This document shows positions 1-10,520 of a DNA stretch of 39,970 bases, in pieces. The stretch lies in the NCBI RefSeq assembly GCF_000455205.1, contig NZ_AUWQ01000129.1, positions 1 to 39,970 of the forward strand. Reading direction: 5' to 3'. The notes under the pieces are model-generated. The model did not search any database. It had not been told where the DNA came from and saw only the letters and a list, made by a program, of their open reading frames with translations. The DNA comes from Mycobacterium sp. UM_CSW. Its GTDB lineage: Bacteria; Actinomycetota; Actinomycetes; Mycobacteriales; Mycobacteriaceae. Position 1 is the stretch's first letter. Each line of letters begins with the position of its first letter. The translations under genes and the position numbers were made by a program.

Positions 1-58
1 GGGCGGCACCGGCGGCGCTGGAGGCGACGGTGGCAGCGGCGGCGCGGGCTCGCCGTAG
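1..58 (+). CDS. C-terminal tail of a PE_PGRS-type glycine-rich protein (partial)
   Basis: From base 2 the frame reads almost pure Gly-Gly-X triplets and ends in Gly-Ser-Pro and a TAG stop at 56-58. Only the last 18 residues are in the window. This repeat is typical of the PGRS domain of mycobacterial PE_PGRS proteins, which are usually exported or surface associated. The N-terminal PE domain that would prove the family lies outside the window, so the call rests on repeat composition. The gene converges on pepQ with 6 bp between the two stop codons. Confidence 0.6.
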   Translation, partial: GGTGGAGGDGGSGGAGSP

Positions 59-64
59 GTACTG

Positions 65-1183
65 CTAAGTCAGGACGGTCAGTTCTTTGGGGAACCGCGT
101 CAGCAGCTCCGGGGTTTCCCCGGCGGTGTGCGACGTCCCATCCGCAACCACCAAAGTGTCCTCGATGCGCACGCCGCCGCGGCCGGGCAGGTAGACGCCG
201 GGCTCCACGGTGACCACCGACCCCGCGAGCAGCGTGCCGGTGGACGTGGCGCCGATCCCCGGCGCCTCGTGGATCTGCAGGCCCACGCCGTGCCCTAGGC
301 CATGTCCGAACTGCTCGGCGTACCCGGCGTCGGCGATCAGCTGGCGGGCGGCGCCGTCGACCTCGCGCAGGTTGGCGCCGGGCTTCAGCGCCTCCCGGCC
401 GGCCCGCTGCGCGTCGGCGACCAGCTGGTAGATGTCCAGCTGCCAGTCCGCGGCCTTGCCCAGCACGAAGGTGCGGGTCATGTCGGAGTGGTAGCCGGCG
501 ACCAACGCGCCGAAGTCGATCTTGACGAAGTCGCCGTTGGCCAGCACCGCGTCGGTCGGGCGGTGGTGCGGGATGGCCGAATTCGGCCCGGCGGCCACGA
601 TGGTCTCGAACGAGATCGTGTCCGCGCCGTGGTCGAGCATCAGCGACTCCAGCTCGCGGCTCACCTCGCGTTCGGTCCGGCCGGGCCGCAGGCCGCCGCG
701 CGCCACCAGATCGGTCAGCGCGGCGTCGGCCGCCTCGCAGGCCAGGCGCAGCAGCGCGACCTCCCCCGCGTCCTTGACCTCGCGCAATCCCTCGACGGTC
801 CCGGCGGCCCGCACCAACTCGGTCGATCCCTTGTGCTCCTCGATCTCGCTCGTCAGCGCGTCGAAGCCGTCGACGGTGACCACGTTGCTCTCGAAGCCCA
901 GCTTGCCGACGGCGGCGTCGGCGGCAAGGCCCGCCAGGTAACGGCCGACGGCCCGCTCGATGGCGACCTCGAGGTCGGGCGCCTGCTCGGCAGCCTGGGT
1001 GCGGTACCGGCCGTCGGTGGCCAGCACGGGTTCGCGGTCGTCGGCAAACACCAGCAACGCGCCGTTCGATCCTGAGAAACCGGACAGGTACCGCACGTTG
1101 ACCAGGTCCGTGACCAGCATCGCGTCCAGCCCGCTGGCCCCGATCTGCGCTTTCAGCTTTTCTCGGCGCTGGGAATGTGTCAC
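65..1183 (-). CDS. pepQ: Xaa-Pro dipeptidase/aminopeptidase P family protein PepQ
   Basis: A 372-residue cytosolic M24 metallopeptidase expected to cleave X-Pro bonds. An N-terminal creatinase-like domain (about 1-130) precedes the pita-bread catalytic domain (about 135-365). All five metal ligands of the family are visible: D223 (KIDFGA), D234 (HSDMTRTF), H298 (GHGLGHGVG), E327 (TVEPGVY) and E341 (RIEDTL). The length matches M. tuberculosis Rv2535c. The start is GTG at 1183, giving VTHSQRR, with a TANNNT box 8 nt upstream. In M. tuberculosis this gene is followed by efp and nusB on the same strand; here a convergent PGRS gene occupies that position, so the operon is interrupted or efp has moved. 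The identification is firm; the peptide substrates are not known from sequence. Confidence 0.95.
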   Translation of the reverse strand: MTHSQRREKLKAQIGASGLDAMLVTDLVNVRYLSGFSGSNGALLVFADDREPVLATDGRYRTQAAEQAPDLEVAIERAVGRYLAGLAADAAVGKLGFESNVVTVDGFDALTSEIEEHKGSTELVRAAGTVEGLREVKDAGEVALLRLACEAADAALTDLVARGGLRPGRTEREVSRELESLMLDHGADTISFETIVAAGPNSAIPHHRPTDAVLANGDFVKIDFGALVAGYHSDMTRTFVLGKAADWQLDIYQLVADAQRAGREALKPGANLREVDGAARQLIADAGYAEQFGHGLGHGVGLQIHEAPGIGATSTGTLLAGSVVTVEPGVYLPGRGGVRIEDTLVVADGTSHTAGETPELLTRFPKELTVLT

Positions 1184-1191
1184 GACCCTTG

Positions 1192-1197
1192 ACGGTA
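1192..1197 (-). promoter_or_regulatory. Candidate -10 box for pepQ
   Basis: The minus strand reads TACCGT, a TANNNT match, 8 nt before the GTG start of pepQ. Mycobacterial promoters usually keep only this box, and this spacing would give a leaderless or nearly leaderless mRNA. It lies back to back with the candidate box of the divergent membrane gene. A hexamer this loose can occur by chance. Confidence 0.3.
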
Positions 1198-1202
1198 CTC
1201 GC

Positions 1203-1208
1203 TACGCT
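1203..1208 (+). promoter_or_regulatory. Candidate -10 box for the divergent membrane protein
   Basis: TACGCT fits TANNNT and lies 8 nt before the ATG at 1217, a spacing that would put the transcript start at or just before the initiation codon. No Shine-Dalgarno sequence is evident, which fits leaderless translation. The nearby TTGACG is too close to serve as its -35 box. Confidence 0.33.
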
Positions 1209-1216
1209 TTCCCTTC

Positions 1217-1882
1217 ATGAGGAACTGGATGCTGCGCGGATTGGTGTTCGCCGCCGCGATGGTCGTCGTCCGTTTGATACAAGGTGCACTGATCAACGCG
1301 TGGCAAACACAGGCCGGGCTGATCAGCGTCGTGCTGCTGCTCCTGTTCGTGATCGGCGTCGTCGTTTGGGGGGTGCTCGACGGTCGGGCGGACGCCAAGG
1401 CACAGCCGGATCCGGACCGCCGGCAGGATCTGGCGATGACGTGGCTGCTGGCCGGCCTGTTGGCCGGCATCCTCAGCGGCGCCGTCTCCTGGCTCATCGC
1501 GCTCGCGTACTCCGGCCTGTACACCGGGGGCCTGATCAACGAGGTGACGACGTTCGCGGCCTTTACCGCGCTGCTCGTCTTCCTGCCCGGGATCATCGGC
1601 GTGGCCGTGGGCCGCTGGCGGATCGACCGCAACCCGCCGCCCCGCCCGCACGGGGAGGGCGACGAACGGGCCGACACCGACGTCTTCTCGGCCGTCCGCG
1701 GCGACGAGGCGCCGACCGGCGAGATTCCCACCGCGGGAGCCCGGCACGAGGAGCGGACCGCTTCGGTCGCCACGGCCGAGCGTGACGCGCCGACCGAGAC
1801 GATCCACACCGCGGCCGACCACGAGCCGAAGACCGAGGTGATCCGCACCGCCGACCAGAAGCCAGACGCGGAGCCTAAGTAG
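1217..1882 (+). CDS. Four-helix integral membrane protein (Rv2536/B-4DMT type)
   Basis: A 221-residue protein with four predicted membrane helices at about 5-24, 34-53, 75-98 and 110-131. A hydrophilic, probably cytosolic tail rich in Glu, Asp, Arg and Thr follows (about 135-221). The tail carries loose repeats around the motif TE(T/V)I(H/R)TA, seen at about 194-212. Length, position next to pepQ and divergent orientation match M. tuberculosis Rv2536, a conserved membrane protein of unknown function that annotation pipelines may place in a B-4DMT transporter-like family. No catalytic motif is visible and no substrate can be assigned. Its stop is 10 bp from the end of the convergent methyltransferase gene. 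Confidence 0.8.
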   Translation: MRNWMLRGLVFAAAMVVVRLIQGALINAWQTQAGLISVVLLLLFVIGVVVWGVLDGRADAKAQPDPDRRQDLAMTWLLAGLLAGILSGAVSWLIALAYSGLYTGGLINEVTTFAAFTALLVFLPGIIGVAVGRWRIDRNPPPRPHGEGDERADTDVFSAVRGDEAPTGEIPTAGARHEERTASVATAERDAPTETIHTAADHEPKTEVIRTADQKPDAEPK

Positions 1883-1892
1883 GACTAGTCGG

Positions 1893-2810
1893 TCACATTC
1901 GCAGCGCCGTGACGAAGCTGATTGCTGCGGCCGAGCCCACGTGGCCGGCCTGTTGCAATGCCGGCAACCCCGCCGCCGTGAAGAGGTCGCTGATCCCGAA
2001 TTTCGTTGTAGCCCAGCCTTTTGCGTGTAAGTGAGCCGCGGCATCGGTGTGCTCGCCGGGGTAAATCAAACCGGCCATATTCATGTCCAGACCGCGTCGC
2101 CGCCAGCCCTCGGCCATCAGCCGTGCCTGTTCTTTCGACTCTGCTGACGTACCGGTGACCAGACCGTAGTCCGCGGCCAACCGGCTGCCCCGGTGGGACA
2201 ACGACATGATCGAGTCCAGCATCGAGACCTCTGCTTCCGGCGGCAGGTATCCGATCAAAAGCCCCTCGGCGAGCCATGCGGTGGGTTGCGCTGAGTCAAA
2301 ACCCGCGTCCTGCAACGCCGTTGGCCACGCTTCGCGCAAATCGACGCCGATCGATTCCAAGCTCGCGGTGGGGGCTGCGCCGAGAGCAGAGAGCGCGCCG
2401 CTTTTAAAGGCGATAACGTCAGGCTGGTCGATCTCGTACACCGTCGTGCCCGCTGGCCAATCCAGCCGGTAGGCGCGGGTGTCCAGCCCGGAAGCCACGA
2501 TCACCACCTGACGCGCGCCCGCGTGCGTCGCCGCGACGCAGAAGTCGTCGAAGAAGCGAGTACGGGCGGCGAACATGTCGACCATCCGCGGAACACCGAT
2601 GTCGCTTTCGAGGCTCCTCGAATCGATCTCGCCGCTGGCCAGTTGGCTGAGCACGTCCAGTCCGACGGCGCGCACCAAGGGCTCGGCCAACTCGTCGGTG
2701 ATGATCGGCTGCGGACGCCTGGTCGCGACCGCTCGCGCCGCGGCGACCATCGTCGCGGTGGCTCCCACGCTGCTAGCCAAATCCCACGCATCACGCTCGG
2801 TTCGCGCCAT
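1893..2810 (-). CDS. Class I SAM-dependent methyltransferase, mycobacterial TIGR00027/LCM-like family
   Basis: A 305-residue protein of the large mycobacterial putative S-adenosylmethionine methyltransferase family (PF04072-like). Visible signatures are the AdoMet loop [10 protein letters not shown] at about 107-116, the acidic strand YEIDQPDV at about 125-132, and [11 protein letters not shown] further on. The start was set at the ATG at 2810 ([11 protein letters not shown], the usual family N-terminus) because GGAAGGGA lies 8 nt upstream; an earlier in-frame start at 2846 adds 12 unconvincing residues. It is the third gene of a block with an IclR regulator and an NTF2-like protein, 107 bp behind the regulator. 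M. tuberculosis has no gene here. Codon use looks slightly less GC-rich than in the aro genes, which suggests acquisition. The substrate is unknown. Confidence 0.85.
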   Translation of the reverse strand: MARTERDAWDLASSVGATATMVAAARAVATRRPQPIITDELAEPLVRAVGLDVLSQLASGEIDSRSLESDIGVPRMVDMFAARTRFFDDFCVAATHAGARQVVIVASGLDTRAYRLDWPAGTTVYEIDQPDVIAFKSGALSALGAAPTASLESIGVDLREAWPTALQDAGFDSAQPTAWLAEGLLIGYLPPEAEVSMLDSIMSLSHRGSRLAADYGLVTGTSAESKEQARLMAEGWRRRGLDMNMAGLIYPGEHTDAAAHLHAKGWATTKFGISDLFTAAGLPALQQAGHVGSAAAISFVTALRM

Positions 2811-2917
2811 CAGATATCCCTTCCGTTCTGCTTGCATGGCGAGCACGCCAAAGCGACTGTCGCAGTGGTCTTTCGCGCTCAGCGGCGGGCGCGGTGCGTT
2901 GATGTGATTGCGAACGA

Positions 2918-3610
2918 TTACGGCTCGGACACCGGCGCCCGCAGTGACGCGGTGATGCGTTCAGCGGTCCGGCGAGTGGCTTCGATCATCCCGGCCGGGG
3001 GCCTGCCCGTCGGCAGCATCGTGGACACGACGGCGACGCCCGAAGAACCGAGCGGTATCGCCATCGCGGAGCAGCTGTAGTCGGCTGCCACCTGCCCGGC
3101 GTCAACAACCGGAACCCTAGTGGCGCAGCTATAGTGCGCGCGAGCCTGCGCAGTCTCCGGCAGGACGGCGTCACCCGTCTTCGCGACGTAGCGGATGGGT
3201 ATTCGCGCGTCGAGTGTGTCGAGGTATACGGGACCGTCGCCTAAATTGACCGACAGGCTCACGGCCGCCCCGGTGTGTGCCGCGAGTTCGGCCATGGGCC
3301 GCTGGGCCGCGACGCGCAGTCGGGCCACGGGTGTGACCGTCGCACCGAGGCGGAGCACAGTTGCGCCCAGGCTGTAGCGCGAGCCGTCCCGCCGAACTGC
3401 TCCCACCTCGACCAGTTGCCGAAGGAGTCGATGCACCGTCGGATGGGGCAGCCCCGCGGCTGCGCTGAGGTCTACCAGCCGCACCGGTTGCAGCTCGGCG
3501 ACCAGGTCAAGGAGTGCGAAGGCAGTATGGATGACGCTTCGGGCTGGGCCGGCTGGTTCGGAGTTTCCCGCGGTAGGGGCCATGCAACAGCGTACCGTCA
3601 CCCGGGACAT
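2918..3610 (-). CDS. IclR-family transcriptional regulator, shortened effector domain
   Basis: A 230-residue regulator. A winged helix-turn-helix (about 25-85, recognition part [13 protein letters not shown] at 54-66) is followed by an IclR-type effector-binding domain. IclR proteins are usually near 250-260 residues. Here the central part of the effector domain, between the [11 protein letters not shown] segment (about 149-159) and the closing strand (about 183-197), looks contracted, so ligand binding may be altered. The ATG at 3610 overlaps the TGA of the upstream NTF2-like gene (TGATG), implying translational coupling. It probably controls its own small operon. The ligand cannot be inferred. 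Confidence 0.8.
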   Translation of the reverse strand: MSRVTVRCCMAPTAGNSEPAGPARSVIHTAFALLDLVAELQPVRLVDLSAAAGLPHPTVHRLLRQLVEVGAVRRDGSRYSLGATVLRLGATVTPVARLRVAAQRPMAELAAHTGAAVSLSVNLGDGPVYLDTLDARIPIRYVAKTGDAVLPETAQARAHYSCATRVPVVDAGQVAADYSCSAMAIPLGSSGVAVVSTMLPTGRPPAGMIEATRRTAERITASLRAPVSEP

Positions 3611-4113
3611 CAACGGATCCTCGAGGTGCGCAAGTAGCTGCTGATGTCGGACGTGTCCGGGAGCGGCGGCGTGGCAGCGGACAGCAGACCGGCTTGGCGC
3701 AGGACTTGAGCCTGGTCCCAGTAGAGCGTCTCGCTCAGCATCAAAGAGTCGCGGAACTTGACGATCACGACGAAGGCGACCTCGAGTGACACACCCGTCG
3801 GGGCCACCCCGGGAAGAAGCTGCGGTACCTCGCGGTCATGGGTGAGCCGCATGATGCACTCATCGACCAAGACGTCATCGCCGATCGAGCGGGCAATGAG
3901 GTCGAGCTCGGTGTCCGGCGGCTGCCCGGGGATGAATACGTCGGCGTAATAGGCGCGCAGGGCGTCGCGTCCGGATGCGCCGCTCATCGTCGGCAGGTGC
4001 ATGACGCGCGCCTCAGGCACCATTGTCGACACCGCGAGATCTGCGTCCCTGCAGGCGAATTCGTAGCGGGTGTGCTGCTCCCAGAGCTCCACCATGTCAA
4101 TGCGGTTCATCAC
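3610..4113 (-). CDS. NTF2-like/SnoaL-fold protein
   Basis: A 167-residue protein with the pattern of a nuclear transport factor 2-like (SnoaL, ester cyclase-like) cone fold. An N-terminal helix pair with WEQHTRYEFACRDADLA leads to strand segments such as ARVMHLP, then a long C-terminal sheet segment ending near LYWDQAQVLRQAGLL (about 132-146). Members of this fold include cyclases, epoxide hydrolases, isomerases and non-enzymes, so no reaction is assigned. The first codon is GTG at 4113 with ATG directly after it. GTG is preferred because a TAGCGT box lies exactly 6 nt upstream and there is no good Shine-Dalgarno site, as in leaderless mRNAs. It is first in the three-gene accessory block. Confidence 0.75.
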   Translation of the reverse strand: MMNRIDMVELWEQHTRYEFACRDADLAVSTMVPEARVMHLPTMSGASGRDALRAYYADVFIPGQPPDTELDLIARSIGDDVLVDECIMRLTHDREVPQLLPGVAPTGVSLEVAFVVIVKFRDSLMLSETLYWDQAQVLRQAGLLSAATPPLPDTSDISSYLRTSRIR

Positions 4114-4119
4114 GATGGA

Positions 4120-4125
4120 ACGCTA
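4120..4125 (-). promoter_or_regulatory. Candidate leaderless promoter -10 box of the accessory block
   Basis: The minus strand reads TAGCGT, then TCCATC, then GTG. A 6-nt gap from a TANNNT box to the start codon is the usual layout of mycobacterial leaderless promoters. The box would drive the NTF2-like, IclR and methyltransferase genes together. Confidence 0.42.
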
Positions 4126-4187
4126 GGAGTGCCGCTACGGGCCGGCAAACCAATGTCCGGAGAGTGGACATTCGGCCTGACGCCCGA

Positions 4188-7433
<3,246 letters not shown>

Positions 7434-7453
7434 CCGGCCATTCTCCCATGTGC

Positions 7454-7882
7454 TCAACCCAGCCAGGCCAACCCCGCCGCGCCCGCGGTGGCCAGGCACA
7501 TCGACGGGCCGTGCGGCACGGTGCGCGCGCCGCGCGCCAGCCCGACCACCCCGGCGAGCGCCGTGAGCAGCGGCGCGCCCAGCGCCGCCAGGAACCACAC
7601 GTCCGGGCCGAAACGGCCGGCCAGGCCGCCCAGCCCGATCGCCAGCTTGACGTCGCCCGCCCCCATCGCCGCCGGGGCGACAAGGTGGACCGCCAGGTAA
7701 GCCCCGGTCAACGCCGCCGCGCCGGCCAGCGCGGGCAGCCCGCGGCCGGTTAGGGCGGCGACCAGCAGTATGCCGGCGGCTCCGGGCAGCGTCAGCGCGT
7801 TCGGCAGCCGGCGCCGCCGGACGTCGTAGGCGCTCAGGAGCGCCAGCCAGGCGAGTACTGCCACAGTCGCCCCCAGCCGCAT
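7454..7882 (-). CDS. Minimal A24-family prepilin peptidase
   Basis: A 142-residue, almost wholly hydrophobic protein corresponding to M. tuberculosis Rv2551c. It keeps the two membrane aspartates of type IV prepilin peptidases: D20 ([12 protein letters not shown]) and D77 in the GAGDVKL motif (75-80). The N-terminal methyltransferase domain of PilD is absent, as in the short TadV/FppA-type enzymes. The start is ATG at 7882 with GGGAGGA just upstream. It lies between aroE and aroC. No pilin, ATPase or tad gene is present in the window, so its substrates must be encoded elsewhere. Confidence 0.85.
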   Translation of the reverse strand: MRLGATVAVLAWLALLSAYDVRRRRLPNALTLPGAAGILLVAALTGRGLPALAGAAALTGAYLAVHLVAPAAMGAGDVKLAIGLGGLAGRFGPDVWFLAALGAPLLTALAGVVGLARGARTVPHGPSMCLATAGAAGLAWLG

Positions 7883-7992
7883 GGGTCCTCCCGTCCGCGT
7901 GGCGAGTGTGGGGGCTAGGTACGAAAACCGTGGCGAATTCGTCCATAAGCCACACACCCGGCGAATGACGTGGGCATCCGATGCGCAGCAGG

Positions 7993-8802
7993 CTAGCGCA
8001 GCGCCGCCTCCATCGCCGCTCGCGGCGCGGGCAGCCCGGTGAACTGTTCCACCTGGGAAAACGCCTGGTGCAGCAGCATTTGCAGGCCGTCGATCACCCG
8101 GCCGCCCGCCGCGCCGACCGCGGCCGCCAGCGGCGTCGGCCACGGGTCGTAGACCGCGTCCAGGAGCACCGGGATCGCGGCGAACACGCCGGCGTACTGC
8201 GCGGCCACGTCCGCGGGAATGGTGCTGACCAGCACCTGGGCGCCCGCCACCTCGTCGGCCAGTCCGGCGTCGTCCAGGCCGCAGAACCGGGTCTCGACGC
8301 CGACGCGGGCGCCGAGATCCACCAGCCGGGCGGCCTTGTCCGGATCCCGCGCGACGACGGCGATGCCGGTGACGCCGAGTTCGGCCAGGCCGACGACGGC
8401 CGCCGGCGCGGTGCCGCCCGATCCACAGACCAGCGCCCATCCCGAGGCCGACCCAATGGCCCCGGTGACCCCGTCGACGTCGGTGTTGTCGGCCCGCCAG
8501 CCCGCCGCCGTACGCACCAGGGTGTTGGCGGAGCCGACCAGGGCCGCGCGCTTGGTGTGCTCGTCGGCGAATCGCAGCGCGGCGAATTTGCCCGGCATGG
8601 TCACCGACACCCCGACCCACTCCGGCCCAAAACCGCCGACCACGCCGGGCAGCTCCTCGGCGCCGCATTCGATGCGGTCGTAGGTCCAGTCGTTCAGGCC
8701 CAGCGCCCGGTACGCGGCCAGGTGCAGGTCAGGGGACTTCGAATGGGCGATGGGGCGCCCGAGCACCCCCGCCTTTCTAGCGGGGCGTGCTGTCGAGGAC
8801 AC
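7993..8802 (-). CDS. aroE: Shikimate dehydrogenase (AroE type)
   Basis: A 269-residue NADP-dependent dehydrogenase reducing 3-dehydroshikimate to shikimate. The substrate domain holds [10 protein letters not shown] (15-24) and the catalytic pair K72 ([10 protein letters not shown]) and D108 (NTDVDG). The cofactor domain has the glycine-rich turn GSGGTA (about 127-132). The C-terminus has [10 protein letters not shown]. The chosen start is GTG at 8802, overlapping the last 26 bp of mltG, because it is the first in-frame start that leaves the family N-terminus (KAGVLG) intact. No strong Shine-Dalgarno site is visible, so translation may depend on coupling to mltG. The start is less certain than the product. 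Confidence 0.93.
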   Translation of the reverse strand: MSSTARPARKAGVLGRPIAHSKSPDLHLAAYRALGLNDWTYDRIECGAEELPGVVGGFGPEWVGVSVTMPGKFAALRFADEHTKRAALVGSANTLVRTAAGWRADNTDVDGVTGAIGSASGWALVCGSGGTAPAAVVGLAELGVTGIAVVARDPDKAARLVDLGARVGVETRFCGLDDAGLADEVAGAQVLVSTIPADVAAQYAGVFAAIPVLLDAVYDPWPTPLAAAVGAAGGRVIDGLQMLLHQAFSQVEQFTGLPAPRAAMEAALR

Positions 8803-10024
8803 CGTTGTGCTTAGCCAGCTCGATATTGGCCAAATGCTGCTGATAGTCCTTGGTGAACAGCGTCGTGCCCTGGGCATCGATGGTGACGAAGTACAGCCAG
8901 TCCCCCGGCTCCGGATGCTCGGCCGCGCGCAGCGCGTCGACGCCGGGCGAACAGATCGCCGTGGCGGGCAGCCCCTGGGACACATAGGTGTTCCACGGGG
9001 TCCGCTGGGCGCGGTCGGCGTCGGAGGTGGCGACCTCGCGGCGGTCCAGCGGATAGTTCACGGTCGAGTCGAATTCCAGCGTGTGGTGCGCGTGCAGGCG
9101 GTTGTAGATCACCTGCGCCACCTTCGCGAAGTCCTGCGAATTGGATTCCTGCTGCACCAGCGAGGCGACCACCAGGATGTCGTAGGGCGACACCCCCCTG
9201 GCCTGCGCGGAATCCAGCAGCCCGGACTTCATGTACTCCACGGCGCCCGCGCTGATCAGGCTGGTCAGGATGCTCTCGGCCGACGACGCGGGGTCGACGT
9301 TGAAGGTCCCCGGCGCGATCAGTCCCTCGATGCGGCGGTGGTCCTTGCCCAGCTCGGTCACCGGCTCGACGGCCCACGGCGGCACCGCCAGCGTCGTGGG
9401 CGCACTGTTGGAGGCCGCGGCGCGCAGGTCGTCGACCGACACGCAGCGCTTGGTGCCGTCGAGGTCCACACAGGTGGCGCGGGAGATCAACGAGAAGATG
9501 CCGGGATTCACCACGTTGGTCTTCATGTCGGTGGTGTCGTCGAGCTGACGGCCCTCCGGGATGACCAGCCGCCCCACCCGGTTGTTCGGGTCGGCCAGCC
9601 GCGCGACGGCGTTGGCCGCCGGGATCTCGGTGCGCATCCGGTAGTAGCCGGGCTGGATCGAGTTGATCGCGGCGTTGCCGTGCGCGGCGTTGACGAACGC
9701 GCGGACCGTCGCGACGACCCCCTGGCTGTGCAGCGTCTCGCCGACCATCGTGGTCGAGTCGCCGTCCTGCACGTGAATCACGATGTCGCGCTTGCCGTTT
9801 CCGCTGTAGTCGTCACCGGAGCCGAACACCGTGTTCCACAGCCGGGTGCCGACGAAGACGACGGTCACCATGACCACGACGGACACCACGAGGGCGATCC
9901 GGCCGACGAGGCGCTTGCGCCGCTTGCGCTGTGCCGCACGGTTGCGGGCAACCCGGCTCGTCCGGCGCCGCGGCGACCCGACCGCCTCGGGCTCGGCGCG
10001 CTGGCCGCGGGCGCTGTCAACCAT
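8777..10024 (-). CDS. mltG: Endolytic murein transglycosylase MltG (YceG-like)
   Basis: A 415-residue membrane-anchored protein expected to cut nascent peptidoglycan glycan strands. The N-terminus is cytosolic and Arg-rich (about 20-40), then comes one membrane helix (about 41-60), then the extracellular YceG domain. The catalytic glutamate is E293 in [23 protein letters not shown], followed by a segment around [11 protein letters not shown]. The length is close to M. tuberculosis Rv2553c. The ATG at 10024 overlaps the ruvX end by 8 bp. Confidence 0.93.
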   Translation of the reverse strand: MVDSARGQRAEPEAVGSPRRRTSRVARNRAAQRKRRKRLVGRIALVVSVVVMVTVVFVGTRLWNTVFGSGDDYSGNGKRDIVIHVQDGDSTTMVGETLHSQGVVATVRAFVNAAHGNAAINSIQPGYYRMRTEIPAANAVARLADPNNRVGRLVIPEGRQLDDTTDMKTNVVNPGIFSLISRATCVDLDGTKRCVSVDDLRAAASNSAPTTLAVPPWAVEPVTELGKDHRRIEGLIAPGTFNVDPASSAESILTSLISAGAVEYMKSGLLDSAQARGVSPYDILVVASLVQQESNSQDFAKVAQVIYNRLHAHHTLEFDSTVNYPLDRREVATSDADRAQRTPWNTYVSQGLPATAICSPGVDALRAAEHPEPGDWLYFVTIDAQGTTLFTKDYQQHLANIELAKHNGVLDSTPR

Positions 10025-10520
10025 CGGTGAGCCCCCCGGTCGCCGCGCGGCGCTGGTCGAGCCAGCTCTGCAGGATCGCCACCGCCGCGGCCTGGTCGAT
10101 CATCGCGCGCTGCTCTCGGGCCCGCACCCCCGCGGCGCGCAGCGACCGCTGGGCGCTCACGGTGGTCAGCCGCTCGTCGGCCAGCCGGACCGGCGTCGGG
10201 GCGATCCGCCGGGCCAGCGTCTCGGCCAGTTCGATCGCGTCCACCGCCGACGGGCCGGTGCGGTCGGCCAGGGTGCGCGGCAGCCCGACGATCACTTCGA
10301 CGGCGTCCAGCTCGGCGGCCAGCTCCGCGAGCCGGCGCACGTGCCTGCCGGAACGGTCGCGGCGCACCGTCTCCACCGGGGTGGCCAGGATGCCGTCGGG
10401 GTCGCTGGCGGCCACGCCGATGCGCACGCTCCCCACGTCGATGCCGAGCCGTCGTCCCCGCCCGGGATCCTGATCAGGGTCGCCGGGCCGGTCCGGGAGG
10501 CGGTGCTGTGTCAAGACCAC
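10017..10520 (-). CDS. ruvX: Holliday junction resolvase-like RuvX (YqgF)
   Basis: A 167-residue RNase H-fold nuclease of the YqgF/RuvX family, implicated in rRNA processing or Holliday junction cleavage. The acidic active-site set is visible: D28 (GIDVG), E116 (ADERLTT) and D142 (MIDQAAA). The substrate region has the VIVGLPRTL motif (77-84). An unusually polar N-terminus (1-24) precedes the fold, as in mycobacterial homologues. GTG at 10520 directly follows the alaS TGA with no gap, so coupling to alaS is expected. Confidence 0.92.
   Translation of the reverse strand: MVLTQHRLPDRPGDPDQDPGRGRRLGIDVGSVRIGVAASDPDGILATPVETVRRDRSGRHVRRLAELAAELDAVEVIVGLPRTLADRTGPSAVDAIELAETLARRIAPTPVRLADERLTTVSAQRSLRAAGVRAREQRAMIDQAAAVAILQSWLDQRRAATGGLTDG

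Noticed and set aside
1189-1194. TTGACG as a -35 box for the divergent membrane gene
   Set aside because: Only 8 bp from the candidate -10 box; the normal spacer is about 17.
2811-2846. Twelve-residue extension of the methyltransferase
   Set aside because: The family start motif and the ribosome site point to ATG 2810.
7434-7955. N-terminal extension of aroC
   Set aside because: Family homology begins at GTG 7433, with a ribosome site before it.
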